A DNA stretch of 64,000 bases from Streptomyces sp. Y2F8-2. Lineage in GTDB: Bacteria; Actinomycetota; Actinomycetes; Streptomycetales; Streptomycetaceae. How positions within the stretch are numbered: position 1 is the first letter of the stretch; the number at the start of each line of letters is the position of its first letter. Below the pieces are notes generated by a model. That model was given only the letters and a program-made list of their open reading frames with translations, did no database searches and was not told the DNA's origin. This document shows, piece by piece, positions 6,935 through 15,096 of this stretch. Where the stretch lies: assembly GCF_014905555.1 (NCBI RefSeq), contig NZ_BNGS01000009.1, positions 329,892 through 393,891 of the forward strand. The letters run 5' to 3'. A program made the position numbers and the translations under genes.

Positions 6935-7795
6935 ATGCAGTACGGACCAGCGGTGCGCCGCCGCAAGCTCGGCGCCGAATTACGCGCCCTGCGCGCCCGG
7001 GCGGGGCTCACGAGCGGGGAGGCGGCCGGCCTCGTCGGCTGGCACCAGTCGAAGGTGAGCCGGATCGAGACGGGGTCCAGCGGGGTCAAGCCGGCGGACG
7101 TACGCCTGCTGCTGGACGCGTACGACGTCCAGGATCCCGAGTTGCGGGACCTGCTGCTGGTGCTGGCGGGCTCGGAGGACGGCGGGGGCCGGCAGAACTG
7201 GTGGCACGCATACCGCGGGGTGCTGCCCCCGACCTACCGGGATTTCATCAGCCTGGAGTCCCAGGCGAGCGGCATGCGCACCCTGGAGACGTCCGTGGTG
7301 CCGGGCCTGCTGCAGACGCCCGAGTACGCCCGGGCCGTGACCCGGGCCGCCGTCGGCACCCTGGAGGACGCCAAGCTGGACGCCCTGGTGGAGGTGCGGC
7401 TGGCCCGCCAGGACGTGCTGCGCGCGGATCCGCCTCTGGAACTGAGCGCGGTCCTGGACGAGGCGGTGCTGCGGCGGGAGATCGGCGGGCCGGGGGTCAT
7501 GGCGCGGCAGCTGAGGCGCCTGCTGGAGGCGGCCCGGCTGCCCCAAGTACGGCTCCAGGTCCTGCCGTTCACCGCCGGGGCGCACATCGGCATCACCGGA
7601 CCTTTCGTTATCTTCTCATTTCCGAGCAGATCCGATCTGGATGTGGTCGTTCTCGACCACTTGACGAGTAGCCTCTATCTCGAGCGGAAAGAAGACCTCC
7701 AGGCCTACAGCGAGGCCTTCACGTCCCTTCAGATCCACGCCCTTTCGCCCGAGGAATCGTTGGATTACATCGCCGCGTTGGCCGGCGACGCGTAA
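6935..7795 (+). CDS. XRE family helix-turn-helix regulator with DUF5753 domain
   Basis: 286 residues. An N-terminal helix-turn-helix (about 11-65; LTSGEAAGLVGWHQSKVSRI) is followed by DUF5753 (about 100-275; NWWHAYRGVLPPTYRDFISL, ETSVVPGLLQTPEYAR). This is the WhiJ-like class of Streptomyces, dozens of paralogues usually paired with a DUF397 protein that modulates DNA binding. The ATG at 6935 follows GGAAGGAG; the frame is open upstream but unconserved. The DUF397 gene follows after 9 bp. Confidence 0.92.
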   Translation: MQYGPAVRRRKLGAELRALRARAGLTSGEAAGLVGWHQSKVSRIETGSSGVKPADVRLLLDAYDVQDPELRDLLLVLAGSEDGGGRQNWWHAYRGVLPPTYRDFISLESQASGMRTLETSVVPGLLQTPEYARAVTRAAVGTLEDAKLDALVEVRLARQDVLRADPPLELSAVLDEAVLRREIGGPGVMARQLRRLLEAARLPQVRLQVLPFTAGAHIGITGPFVIFSFPSRSDLDVVVLDHLTSSLYLERKEDLQAYSEAFTSLQIHALSPEESLDYIAALAGDA

Positions 7796-7804
7796 GGAGG
7801 CACC

Positions 7805-8023
7805 ATGTCAGCCCCCCACATCCCTTCCAGCACCTGTCTCGACGGTGTGCGGTGGTTGCGCAGCAGCCGTAGTACGGGAATGAACAACTGCGTCGAGACC
7901 GCCCGTCCGGGCCCCGGTCCCTGGGCCGGACGGGTGGCCGTACGCGACTCCAAGAAGGTGACCGGACCGGCCCTGACGTTCAGCCCCGAAGCGTGGAAGG
8001 AGTTCCTCAAAGGGCTGAACTGA
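7805..8023 (+). CDS. DUF397 family protein
   Basis: 72 residues with the family core WLRSSRSTGMNNCVETA, VAVRDSKKVTGPALTF and a final SPEAWKEFLKGL. It lies 9 bp after the XRE/DUF5753 gene behind an AAGGAGG site, so it is the cognate partner. Known pairs behave in a toxin-antitoxin-like or co-regulator manner; which applies here cannot be read from the sequence. Confidence 0.92.
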   Translation: MSAPHIPSSTCLDGVRWLRSSRSTGMNNCVETARPGPGPWAGRVAVRDSKKVTGPALTFSPEAWKEFLKGLN

Positions 8024-8174
8024 CCACGTTCGTCGGCGGAAATCGGCGGTGAGTGAGCCGATTTCGAGCCACATTCAGGGGCACTCCGACAAGGGCACTT
8101 CCGTGGGACCGCCGCCGTACGACGGCGTACGGGTCAGGTCCCCGTGCCGCGCGATGCACGGCCGTCTCGCCGAC

Positions 8175-9302
8175 TCACGGTCGCGTCTCGCCGATCACCC
8201 GTACGGCGTGCTCGACCTGCCCGTCGGTGAGATCCGCACGGGCGGTCAGCCGCAGGCGTGAGATGCCGTCCGGCACGGACGGCGGGCGGAAGCAGCCGAC
8301 GACGACCCCGGCCGCCCGGCAGTCGGCCGCCCACCGTACGGCCTGCTCCGGGGAGGGTGCCCGCACGGAGACCACGGCGGCGTCCGGACGCACCGTCTCA
8401 TGGCCCTCGGCCGTGAGACGGGCGTGCAGGGCCGCCGCCACCGTGCGGGCCCGCTCGGCGCGCTCCGGCTCGCGGCGCAGCAGACGCAGCGCCGCGAGTG
8501 CCGCGCCCACCGCGGCCGGGGCGAGCCCGGTGTCGAAGATGAACGTCCGGGCCGCGTTGACCAGATGGTCGATCACATGCGCCGGTCCGAGGACGGCGCC
8601 GCCCTGGCTGCCCAGCGACTTCGACAGCGTCACCGTCGCCACCACGTCCGGCGCGCCCGCGAGCCCGGCCGCGTACGGGGCGCCCCGGCCGCCGGACCCG
8701 AGGACGCCGAATCCGTGCGCGTCGTCGACGACCAGGCCGGCGCCGTGAGCGCGGCAGGCGGACGCCAGTTCGGCCAGCGGTGCCGCGTCGCCGTCCACCG
8801 AGAAGACCGTGTCGGACACCGTGACCGCGGGCCCTTCACGGGTGCCGAGCGCCTTGCGCACGGCGTCGGGGTCGGCGTGCGCGACGACCTGGGTGGTGCC
8901 GCGCGCCAGCCGGCAGCCGTCGATCAGCGAGGCGTGGTTGCCCGCGTCCGAGACGATCAGGGAGCCGTGCGGGGCGAGCGCGGTGACGGCCGCGAGGTTG
9001 GCCGCGTACCCGGAGGAGAAGACGAGGGCCGCCTCGAAGCCGCAGAACTCCGCCAGTTCGCGTTCCAGCTCGCCGTGCAGCTCGGTGGTGCCGGTGACGA
9101 GCCGCGAGCCGGTCGAACCGCCGCCCCACCGCCGGGCCGCCTCCGCGGCGCCCTCGACGACCTCCGGGTGACGGGCGAGGCCCAGGTAGTCGTTGCTCGC
9201 GAGGTCCAGCAGCGGGGAGTCGGCGGCGCGGGGGCGCAGGGTGCGGACCAGTCCGGCCCGGCGGCGTGCCTGTGCCTGCTCGTCGATCCAGCCGAACGCC
9301 AT
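8175..9302 (-). CDS. bioF: 8-amino-7-oxononanoate synthase BioF
   Basis: 375-residue PLP enzyme that condenses pimeloyl thioester with L-alanine, the first committed step of the biotin ring pathway. Family marks: LDLASNDYLGLARHPEVV, GSTGSRLVTGT, VVDDAHGFGVLG and the PLP-binding lysine in TLSKSLGSQGG. Length matches the family. The ATG at 9302 has GGAGG upstream on the minus strand. It diverges from bioB across 146 bp, so one regulator could control both sides. Confidence 0.95.
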   Translation of the reverse strand: MAFGWIDEQAQARRRAGLVRTLRPRAADSPLLDLASNDYLGLARHPEVVEGAAEAARRWGGGSTGSRLVTGTTELHGELERELAEFCGFEAALVFSSGYAANLAAVTALAPHGSLIVSDAGNHASLIDGCRLARGTTQVVAHADPDAVRKALGTREGPAVTVSDTVFSVDGDAAPLAELASACRAHGAGLVVDDAHGFGVLGSGGRGAPYAAGLAGAPDVVATVTLSKSLGSQGGAVLGPAHVIDHLVNAARTFIFDTGLAPAAVGAALAALRLLRREPERAERARTVAAALHARLTAEGHETVRPDAAVVSVRAPSPEQAVRWAADCRAAGVVVGCFRPPSVPDGISRLRLTARADLTDGQVEHAVRVIGETRP

Positions 9303-9448
9303 GGCTCCTCCGCGGTTTTGTAGGCAGTGCACAGACCCTAACGGGACGACCGGCCGCCCAGGATGTGGCAATACCCACACGTCGAACCGTCTCTGTTGTG
9401 CAAACTCTCCTTGGCCAGGGGCGGTCCCGTAGGACAGGATCGGCTCTC
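9303..9448. promoter_or_regulatory. bioF-bioB divergent promoter region
   Basis: A 146-bp intergenic region must hold both promoters. TTTTGTAGGCAGTGC (9314-9328) and TTGTGCAAAC (9395-9404) are AT-richer islands that could be -10 or operator elements. I do not see a clean BirA or BioQ palindrome. Confidence 0.4.
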
Positions 9449-10639
9449 ATGGACCTGCTGAACACGCTGGTGGACAAGGGGTTGCGGCGCGAGACGCCGA
9501 CCCGCGAGGAGGCTCTCGCCGTTCTCGCCACTTCCGACGACGACGTGCTCGATGTGGTGGCCGCGGCCGGCAAGGTGCGCCGCCACTGGTTCGGCCGACG
9601 GGTGAAACTCAACTATCTCGTCAACCTCAAGTCCGGCCTGTGCCCCGAGGACTGCTCCTACTGCTCCCAGCGGCTCGGCTCGAAGGCGGACATCCTCAAG
9701 TACACCTGGCTGAAGCCGGACGAGGCCTCCCAGGCCGCCGCGGCCGGTGTCGCGGGCGGCGCCAAGCGGGTGTGCCTCGTCGCCAGCGGTCGCGGGCCCA
9801 CCGACCGGGACGTGGAGCGGGTCTCCGACACCATCAAGACGATCAAGGAGCAGAACGAGGGGGTCGAGGTGTGCGCCTGCCTCGGCCTGCTCTCCGACGG
9901 CCAGGCCGAACGGCTGCGCGCGGCGGGCGCCGACGCCTACAACCACAACCTGAACACCTCTGAGGGCACGTACGGGGACATCACCACCACGCACACCTAC
10001 GCCGACCGGGTGGACACGGTGCAGAAGGCGCACGCCGCCGGTCTGTCGGCCTGTTCCGGCCTCATCGCGGGCATGGGCGAGAGCGACGAGGACCTGGTCG
10101 ACGTGGTCTTCGCGCTGCGTGCGCTGGACCCGGACTCCGTTCCGGTGAACTTCCTGATCCCGTTCGAGGGCACCCCGCTCGCGAAGGAGTGGAACCTGAC
10201 GCCGCAGCGGTGTCTGCGGATCCTGGCGATGGTGCGGTTCGTGTGCCCGGACGTCGAGGTGCGCATCGCGGGCGGCCGCGAGGTCCACCTCCGCACGCTG
10301 CAGCCGCTCGCCCTGCATCTGGCCAACTCCATCTTCCTGGGCGACTACCTCACCAGCGAGGGCCAGGCGGGCAAGGCGGACCTGGAGATGATCGCGGACG
10401 CCGGGTTCGAGGTGGAGGGCACGGACCAGGTGACCCTGCCCGGCCACCGGGCCGCGACGGGCGGATGCGGCTCGCAGGAGGGCGCCGGGTGCGGCTCCCA
10501 CGACAGCGCCGGATGCGGCTCCCATGAGGGTGGCGCTGTGTGCGGTTCCGCCGCGGTGCCGTCCGCCGACGAGCCCCGTACGGACCTGGTCGCCGTTCGC
10601 CGCCGCGGTGCCGGAACGGATCTCGCGCCCAATGCCTGA
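9449..10639 (+). CDS. bioB: Biotin synthase BioB with cysteine-rich C-terminal repeats
   Basis: 396 residues. Radical-SAM enzyme that inserts sulfur into dethiobiotin; the 4Fe-4S cluster cysteines are in CPEDCSYC, and the NLNTSEGTYG, SGLIAGMGES and FLIPFEGTPL segments are typical. The core ends near residue 335. After it comes an extension with Cys340, Cys348, Cys356 and Cys365 in repeats of the form CGSHDSAG, encoded by 24-bp DNA repeats, then a hydrophilic tail. Usual BioB length is about 320-350, so the tail is extra. ATG at 9449. The stop overlaps the bioA start by 8 bp. Confidence 0.96.
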   Translation: MDLLNTLVDKGLRRETPTREEALAVLATSDDDVLDVVAAAGKVRRHWFGRRVKLNYLVNLKSGLCPEDCSYCSQRLGSKADILKYTWLKPDEASQAAAAGVAGGAKRVCLVASGRGPTDRDVERVSDTIKTIKEQNEGVEVCACLGLLSDGQAERLRAAGADAYNHNLNTSEGTYGDITTTHTYADRVDTVQKAHAAGLSACSGLIAGMGESDEDLVDVVFALRALDPDSVPVNFLIPFEGTPLAKEWNLTPQRCLRILAMVRFVCPDVEVRIAGGREVHLRTLQPLALHLANSIFLGDYLTSEGQAGKADLEMIADAGFEVEGTDQVTLPGHRAATGGCGSQEGAGCGSHDSAGCGSHEGGAVCGSAAVPSADEPRTDLVAVRRRGAGTDLAPNA

Positions 10640-11912
10640 CCTGCCCGTGGACGTGCTGCTGGCGCTGGACCGGCAGCACGTCTGGCATCCGTACGGTCCC
10701 ATGCCCGGACGGCAGGAGCCGCTCGTCGTGGAGTCGGCGAGCGGGGTGCGGCTGCGGCTCGCGGACGGCTCGGGAGAGCTGGTCGACGGGATGTCGTCCT
10801 GGTGGTCGGCGATCCACGGCTACAACCACCCGGTGCTCAACGAGGCCGCGCGCGAGCAGCTGGCACGGATGAGCCATGTGATGTTCGGCGGGCTCACCCA
10901 CGAGCCCGCCGTCCGGCTGGCGAAGCTCCTGGTCGACATCGCGCCCGAGGGTCTGGAGCATGTGTTCCTCGCGGACTCCGGGTCGGTGTCGGTCGAGGTC
11001 GCGGTCAAGATGTGCCTGCAGTACTGGCGCTCGCTCGGCCGCCCGGACAAGCGGCGCCTGATGACCTGGCGCGGCGGCTACCACGGCGACACCTGGCAGC
11101 CGATGTCCGTGTGCGACCCCGAGGGCGGGATGCACGAGCTGTGGCAGGGCGTGCTGCCCCGGCAGGTGTTCGCCGACGCGCCGCCCGCGGAGTACGAGGA
11201 GGCGTACGCGGAGCATCTGCGCGCCCTGGTGGAACGGCACGCGGACGAGCTGGCCGCGGTGATCGTGGAGCCGGTGGTGCAGGGAGCGGGCGGGATGCGG
11301 TTCCACTCCCCCGCGTATCTGCGGGTGCTGCGGGAGGCGTGCGACGCGCACGACGTGCTGCTGGTGTTCGACGAGATCGCCACCGGGTTCGGGCGCACGG
11401 GCGCGCTGTTCGCGGCGGAGCACGCGGCGGTGACGCCGGACGTGATGTGCGTGGGCAAGGCGCTGACCGGCGGTTACCTGACGATGGCGGCGACGCTGTG
11501 CACGCCTCGGGTGGCCGACGGGATCTCGCGGGGCGAGGTGCCGGTGCTCGCGCACGGGCCGACGTTCATGGGCAATCCGCTGGCGGCCGCTGTGGCGTGC
11601 GCCTCGGTGGACCTGCTGCTCGGCCAGGACTGGCGGTCGGAGGTCAAGCGGGTCGAGACGGGCCTCAGGGAGGGACTCGCCGAGGCGGCGGACCTGCCGG
11701 GGGTGCGGGATGTGCGGGTGCTCGGCGCCATCGGGGTCGTGCAGCTCGACCACGAGGTGGACATGGCGGCGGCGACCCGGGCCGCGGTGCGCGAGGGCGT
11801 GTGGCTGCGGCCGTTCCGGGACCTCGTCTACACGATGCCGCCGTATGTGACCGGGGACGCGGACGTGGCACGGATCGCGCGCGCGGTGTGCGCGGCGGCA
11901 CGGGAAGGGTGA
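10632..11912 (+). CDS. bioA: Adenosylmethionine-8-amino-7-oxononanoate aminotransferase BioA
   Basis: 426-residue class III PLP aminotransferase converting KAPA to DAPA with S-adenosylmethionine as amino donor. Visible: HVWHPYGPM near the N-terminus, DGMSSWWSAIHGYNHP, VFDEIATGFGRTG, the PLP lysine in CVGKALTGGY and the GPTFMGNPLA motif. The ATG at 10632 overlaps the bioB stop (ATGCCTGA), so translation is coupled. bioD follows 1 bp after its stop. Confidence 0.97.
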   Translation: MPDLPVDVLLALDRQHVWHPYGPMPGRQEPLVVESASGVRLRLADGSGELVDGMSSWWSAIHGYNHPVLNEAAREQLARMSHVMFGGLTHEPAVRLAKLLVDIAPEGLEHVFLADSGSVSVEVAVKMCLQYWRSLGRPDKRRLMTWRGGYHGDTWQPMSVCDPEGGMHELWQGVLPRQVFADAPPAEYEEAYAEHLRALVERHADELAAVIVEPVVQGAGGMRFHSPAYLRVLREACDAHDVLLVFDEIATGFGRTGALFAAEHAAVTPDVMCVGKALTGGYLTMAATLCTPRVADGISRGEVPVLAHGPTFMGNPLAAAVACASVDLLLGQDWRSEVKRVETGLREGLAEAADLPGVRDVRVLGAIGVVQLDHEVDMAAATRAAVREGVWLRPFRDLVYTMPPYVTGDADVARIARAVCAAAREG

Positions 11913-11913
11913 C

Positions 11914-12630
11914 ATGACGGTACTGGTGATCACGGGGACCGGCACGGAGATCGGCAAGACGGTCACGACGGCCGCCGTCGCCGCGGTGGCCGTCGCCGCC
12001 GGGCGGTCCGTGGCGGTGCTCAAGCCCGCGCAGACGGGGGTGCGGCCGGACGAGCGCGGGGACGCCGACGAGGTGGCCCGGCTCGCGGGGGCCGTGACGA
12101 GGCGTGAACTCGCCCGCTACCCCGAACCGTTGGCGCCCGCGACGGCCGCCCGGCGGGCCGGGATGGCGCCCGTGCGGCCGCACGAGGTGGCGGAGGCCGC
12201 CGCGAAACTGGCCGCCGAGCACGACCTGGTCCTCGTCGAGGGGGCCGGCGGGCTGCTCGTGCGGTTCGACGACGAGGGCGGCACCCTGGCGGACGCGGCA
12301 GGGCTGCTGGCGGCGCCCGTGCTGGTGGTGGCGTCGGCGGGCCTGGGCACGCTGAACGCGACGGAGCTGACGGTACGTGAACTGCGGCGCCGGCAGCTGG
12401 AGCCGGCGGGCGTGGTCATCGGCAGCTGGCCGGAGTCCCCGGACCTGGCCTCCCGCTGCAACCTGGCGGACCTTCCGACGGTGACCGAAGCCCCGCTGCT
12501 CGGCGCGCTGCCCGCGGGAGCCGGGGCCCGCGCAACCGCCGCCTTCCGGGCCGATGCCGCCGGCTGGCTGGCGCCAGAACTGGGTGGGACGTGGGACGCC
12601 GGGAGCTTCGCGTCGAGGTTCGCGCCGTAG
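11914..12630 (+). CDS. bioD: Dethiobiotin synthetase BioD
   Basis: 238-residue ATP-dependent carboxylase closing the ureido ring of dethiobiotin. The P-loop is GTGTEIGKTVTTAA; the KPAQTG substrate loop and VEGAGGLLVRF are typical. Last gene of the bioB-bioA-bioD operon, starting 1 bp after bioA. No early biotin genes (bioC, bioH) are nearby, so the pimeloyl moiety must come from elsewhere in the genome. Confidence 0.96.
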   Translation: MTVLVITGTGTEIGKTVTTAAVAAVAVAAGRSVAVLKPAQTGVRPDERGDADEVARLAGAVTRRELARYPEPLAPATAARRAGMAPVRPHEVAEAAAKLAAEHDLVLVEGAGGLLVRFDDEGGTLADAAGLLAAPVLVVASAGLGTLNATELTVRELRRRQLEPAGVVIGSWPESPDLASRCNLADLPTVTEAPLLGALPAGAGARATAAFRADAAGWLAPELGGTWDAGSFASRFAP

Positions 12631-12788
12631 AGGCCGGCGGGCCGGCTCGGGTCCGCGACGCGAGGAGACGCTCGCGTCGGCATCGGTCCGTCAGCGGCCG
12701 GCATGAAACGCGGGTCCGTGCGGCGCGGATGCGCGGGACGTGCGCGGGGCAGAATGCGGTTGACGCCCGTCCTGTCCGGGAGGTGCCC

Positions 12789-13475
12789 ATGCCGCTGCGG
12801 TCCGTCCGCTCCCGCGCGGTGCCGCGGGACTCCGTGCACCATCCGATCTTCGCCCGCTCCTACGCCCGGCTCAGCGTCGCCGCCGAGACGCGCCTCGGTC
12901 TGGGGGCCGTACGGGAGCGGTTGCTCGCCGGGCTCTCCGGCCGGGTCATCGAGATCGGCGCCGGCAACGGCCTGAACTTCGCCCACTACCCGGGCACCGT
13001 CTCCGAGGTCGTCGCGATCGAACCCGAGCGGCTGCTGCGGCACAAGGCGGTCGAGGCGGCCCTGCGTGCCGACGTCCCGGTGGACGTGGTGCCGGGCGCG
13101 GCGGAGGCGCTGCCGGTCAAGAGCGAGGCCTTCGACGCGGCGGTCCTGTCGTTGGTGCTGTGCAGCGTGCGTGACGTGTCACGGGCCCTCGGCGAGGTGC
13201 GCAGGGTGTTGCGGCCCGGGGGCACCCTGCGGTTCTACGAGCACGGAGCGGGCGGCGGACCCGTGATGCGGTACGCGCAGCGGGCCCTGGACCGCACGGT
13301 GTGGCCACCGCTCAGCGGCGGCTGCCACCTCTCCCGGGACCCGGTGGCGGCCCTGCGGGCCGCCGGTTTCGAACTGGGCCCGTACCGGCGGCTGCTGATG
13401 CCGGAGAAGGGGCCGCCCCTGCCCACCTCCTACTGCGTGCTGGGCACCGCCTGGCGGCCCGGCCTTGCGGAGTAG
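12789..13475 (+). CDS. Class I SAM-dependent methyltransferase
   Basis: 228 residues. Motif I VIEIGAGNGLNFAHYP, motif II region VVAIEPERLL and post-motif VLRPGGTLRFYEH mark a Methyltransf_11/UbiE-type enzyme. The N-terminus has HHPIFARSYARLS, typical of the phosphatidylethanolamine-methyltransferase-like group in actinobacteria. Substrate not predictable. The ATG at 12789 is preceded by GGGAGGTG. It converges with the toxin gene, whose stop is 3 bp away. Confidence 0.88.
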   Translation: MPLRSVRSRAVPRDSVHHPIFARSYARLSVAAETRLGLGAVRERLLAGLSGRVIEIGAGNGLNFAHYPGTVSEVVAIEPERLLRHKAVEAALRADVPVDVVPGAAEALPVKSEAFDAAVLSLVLCSVRDVSRALGEVRRVLRPGGTLRFYEHGAGGGPVMRYAQRALDRTVWPPLSGGCHLSRDPVAALRAAGFELGPYRRLLMPEKGPPLPTSYCVLGTAWRPGLAE

Positions 13476-13478
13476 CCG

Positions 13479-13853
13479 TCACAGGCTCCACTGGCGCAGC
13501 TCCTGCGCGATGTCGTGCACGGAGGCGTCCCCGCTCTTGACCAGCCGGGCGAGGTCCCGCACCTGTTCCGGTGAGGTGACGACCTTGACGCCGCTGGCGA
13601 CGAGATAGGCGTAGGCGACCGCGGACGCGAACAGCGCGTTGGAGCGTTCCAGCGCCGGAACGTGCAGCAGCAGCTGGAGCAGGGCGGCCGCGCGGGCGTA
13701 CGGGGTGTCGTAGACGGCGACGCCGAATATCTCCGCGTCGTGCCGGCTGACCGCGGCGACGAGCGCGCCCCAGTCCGTGACCTGGGGATCTCCGGGCGTC
13801 TTCTGTTCGGCGACCATCAGCAGCCAGGCGAGGTCGATTCTGAGGTTGCTCAA
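13479..13853 (-). CDS. Fic/Doc-like toxin with degenerate active-site motif
   Basis: 124 residues, all helical, in a two-gene unit behind a ribbon-helix-helix antitoxin. Homologues in Streptomyces are, from memory, annotated as Fic-family toxin components. Where Doc has HPFVDGNKRTA, this protein has HVPALERSNALFAS: the His is kept but the D/N-G-N-K-R phosphate-binding residues are not recognisable. Either the motif has drifted to a new chemistry or the product is inactive. The overall layout (helix, H-motif, AVAYAYLVASG) still fits the fold. Starts 3 bp after the antitoxin stop. Confidence 0.75.
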   Translation of the reverse strand: MSNLRIDLAWLLMVAEQKTPGDPQVTDWGALVAAVSRHDAEIFGVAVYDTPYARAAALLQLLLHVPALERSNALFASAVAYAYLVASGVKVVTSPEQVRDLARLVKSGDASVHDIAQELRQWSL

Positions 13854-13856
13854 CGG

Positions 13857-14108
13857 TCAGCGACGACCTTCGCCGGGATGCTGGGTCGAGCCCTCGCCGC
13901 CGGTGCCGAACTCCTCGGCGAAGACGGACTCGTACTGCTTCATGAAGTCGGCGGCGGCCTCGACGAACGTGTGGCCGGCCTCCCCGGTGTCCTGTCGCAC
14001 CAGCTCTTCGATGTACCGGTTGACGCTCATACCGCGCTCCAGGGCACGTTCGCGGGCGGCTCGGGCGGTGTCCTCGTCCACCCTCACGTTCAGCTGGGTC
14101 TTCGCCAT
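13857..14108 (-). CDS. Ribbon-helix-helix antitoxin
   Basis: 83 residues. The N-terminal MAKTQLNVRVDEDTARAARE followed by RGMSVNRYIEELVRQ is a typical CopG/Arc ribbon-helix-helix DNA-binding domain; the acidic C-terminal half (FMKQYESVFAEEFG) is the likely toxin-neutralising region. It precedes the Fic-like toxin by 3 bp, so the pair is one operon, probably autorepressed through the repeat in its promoter. Confidence 0.88.
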   Translation of the reverse strand: MAKTQLNVRVDEDTARAARERALERGMSVNRYIEELVRQDTGEAGHTFVEAAADFMKQYESVFAEEFGTGGEGSTQHPGEGRR

Positions 14109-14114
14109 ACCTCG

Positions 14115-14144
14115 ACGCTAGCGCCGGGTTGCTAGCACCGGCAA
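14115..14144 (-). promoter_or_regulatory. Toxin-antitoxin promoter with repeated GCTAGC operator
   Basis: On the minus strand TTGCCG (14144-14139), an 18-bp gap and TAGCGT (14120-14115) form a plausible promoter 7 bp before the antitoxin start, so the transcript is nearly leaderless. Two copies of the palindrome GCTAGC (14117-14122 and 14131-14136), 14 bp apart, overlap it. Repeated short palindromes are what RHH antitoxins usually bind. Confidence 0.5.
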
Positions 14145-14265
14145 GAGGGCGACCCGGGAGCCCGGCCCGGCCTGGGGGGATACCCGGTGTGCGGTGCATC
14201 ACATTACGCTCGGCCGGGACGGGGAAGACCAGAACGTCGGGACGTCCACGACGAAGGAGGCCGTC

Positions 14266-15075
14266 TTGTCCACTGCGGCAGCGGAGCACGCCCCGGGCCA
14301 CGCGGAGGCGGACGGGACCGCCGCCCGCGCCCGGGGCCTGACGAAGGCGTACGGCTCGGGCGAGACGGCGGTGCTCGCCCTGGACTCGGTCGACGTGGAC
14401 ATCGCGCGCGGCCGCTTCACCGCGGTGATGGGCCCCTCCGGTTCCGGGAAGTCCACGCTGATGCACTGCCTGGCGGGCCTCGACACCGTGTCGGCGGGCC
14501 AGGTGTGGCTCGGCGACACCGAGATCACGGGCCTGAAGGACCGCGAGCTGACCCGGCTGCGCCGGGACCGGATCGGTTTTATGTTCCAGTCCTTCAATCT
14601 GATCCCGACGCTGAACGCCGCCGAGAACATCACGCTGCCCATGGACATCGCGGGCAGGAAGCCCGACCCGCAGTGGCTCGACCAGGTGATCGACACGCTG
14701 GGGCTGCGGGACCGGCTCGGGCACCGGCCCTCCCAGTTGTCCGGCGGGCAGCAGCAGCGCGTCGCCTGCGCCCGGGCGCTCGCCTCCCGCCCGGAGCTGA
14801 TCTTCGCGGACGAGCCGACGGGCAACCTCGACTCCCGGGCGGGGCTCGAGGTGCTGGGGTTCCTGCGCAGGGCCGTGGACGAACTGGGGCAGACCGTCGT
14901 CATGGTCACCCACGACCCGGGCGCGGCGGCGCACTCCGATCTGGTGCTGTTCCTGGCGGACGGGCGGATCGTGGACGAGATGGAGCGGCCGACGGCCGAG
15001 GCCGTGCTCGAGCGCATGAAGCGTTTCGACACGGTCCGGGCGGTCTTCGACGGTGCGTCCGGCCGCGAGAACTGA
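14266..15075 (+). CDS. ABC transporter ATP-binding protein (MacB/LolD type)
   Basis: 269 residues. Walker A MGPSGSGKSTL, signature LSGGQQQRVACARAL, Walker B ELIFADEPTGN and H-loop VMVTHDP are intact. The TTG at 14266 was chosen because AAGGAGG lies 6 bp upstream; a longer ATG frame from 14194 lacks a site. It pairs with the FtsX-type permease 21 bp downstream. Such pairs drive mechanotransmission or export of peptides and lipoproteins rather than import; substrate unknown. Confidence 0.93.
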   Translation: MSTAAAEHAPGHAEADGTAARARGLTKAYGSGETAVLALDSVDVDIARGRFTAVMGPSGSGKSTLMHCLAGLDTVSAGQVWLGDTEITGLKDRELTRLRRDRIGFMFQSFNLIPTLNAAENITLPMDIAGRKPDPQWLDQVIDTLGLRDRLGHRPSQLSGGQQQRVACARALASRPELIFADEPTGNLDSRAGLEVLGFLRRAVDELGQTVVMVTHDPGAAAHSDLVLFLADGRIVDEMERPTAEAVLERMKRFDTVRAVFDGASGREN

Positions 15076-15096
15076 GGACGTCGGACCGGTGCGACC

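Noticed and set aside
9303..9448. BirA or BioQ operator in the bioF-bioB gap
   Set aside because: AT-rich islands exist but no symmetric site matching known consensus sequences.
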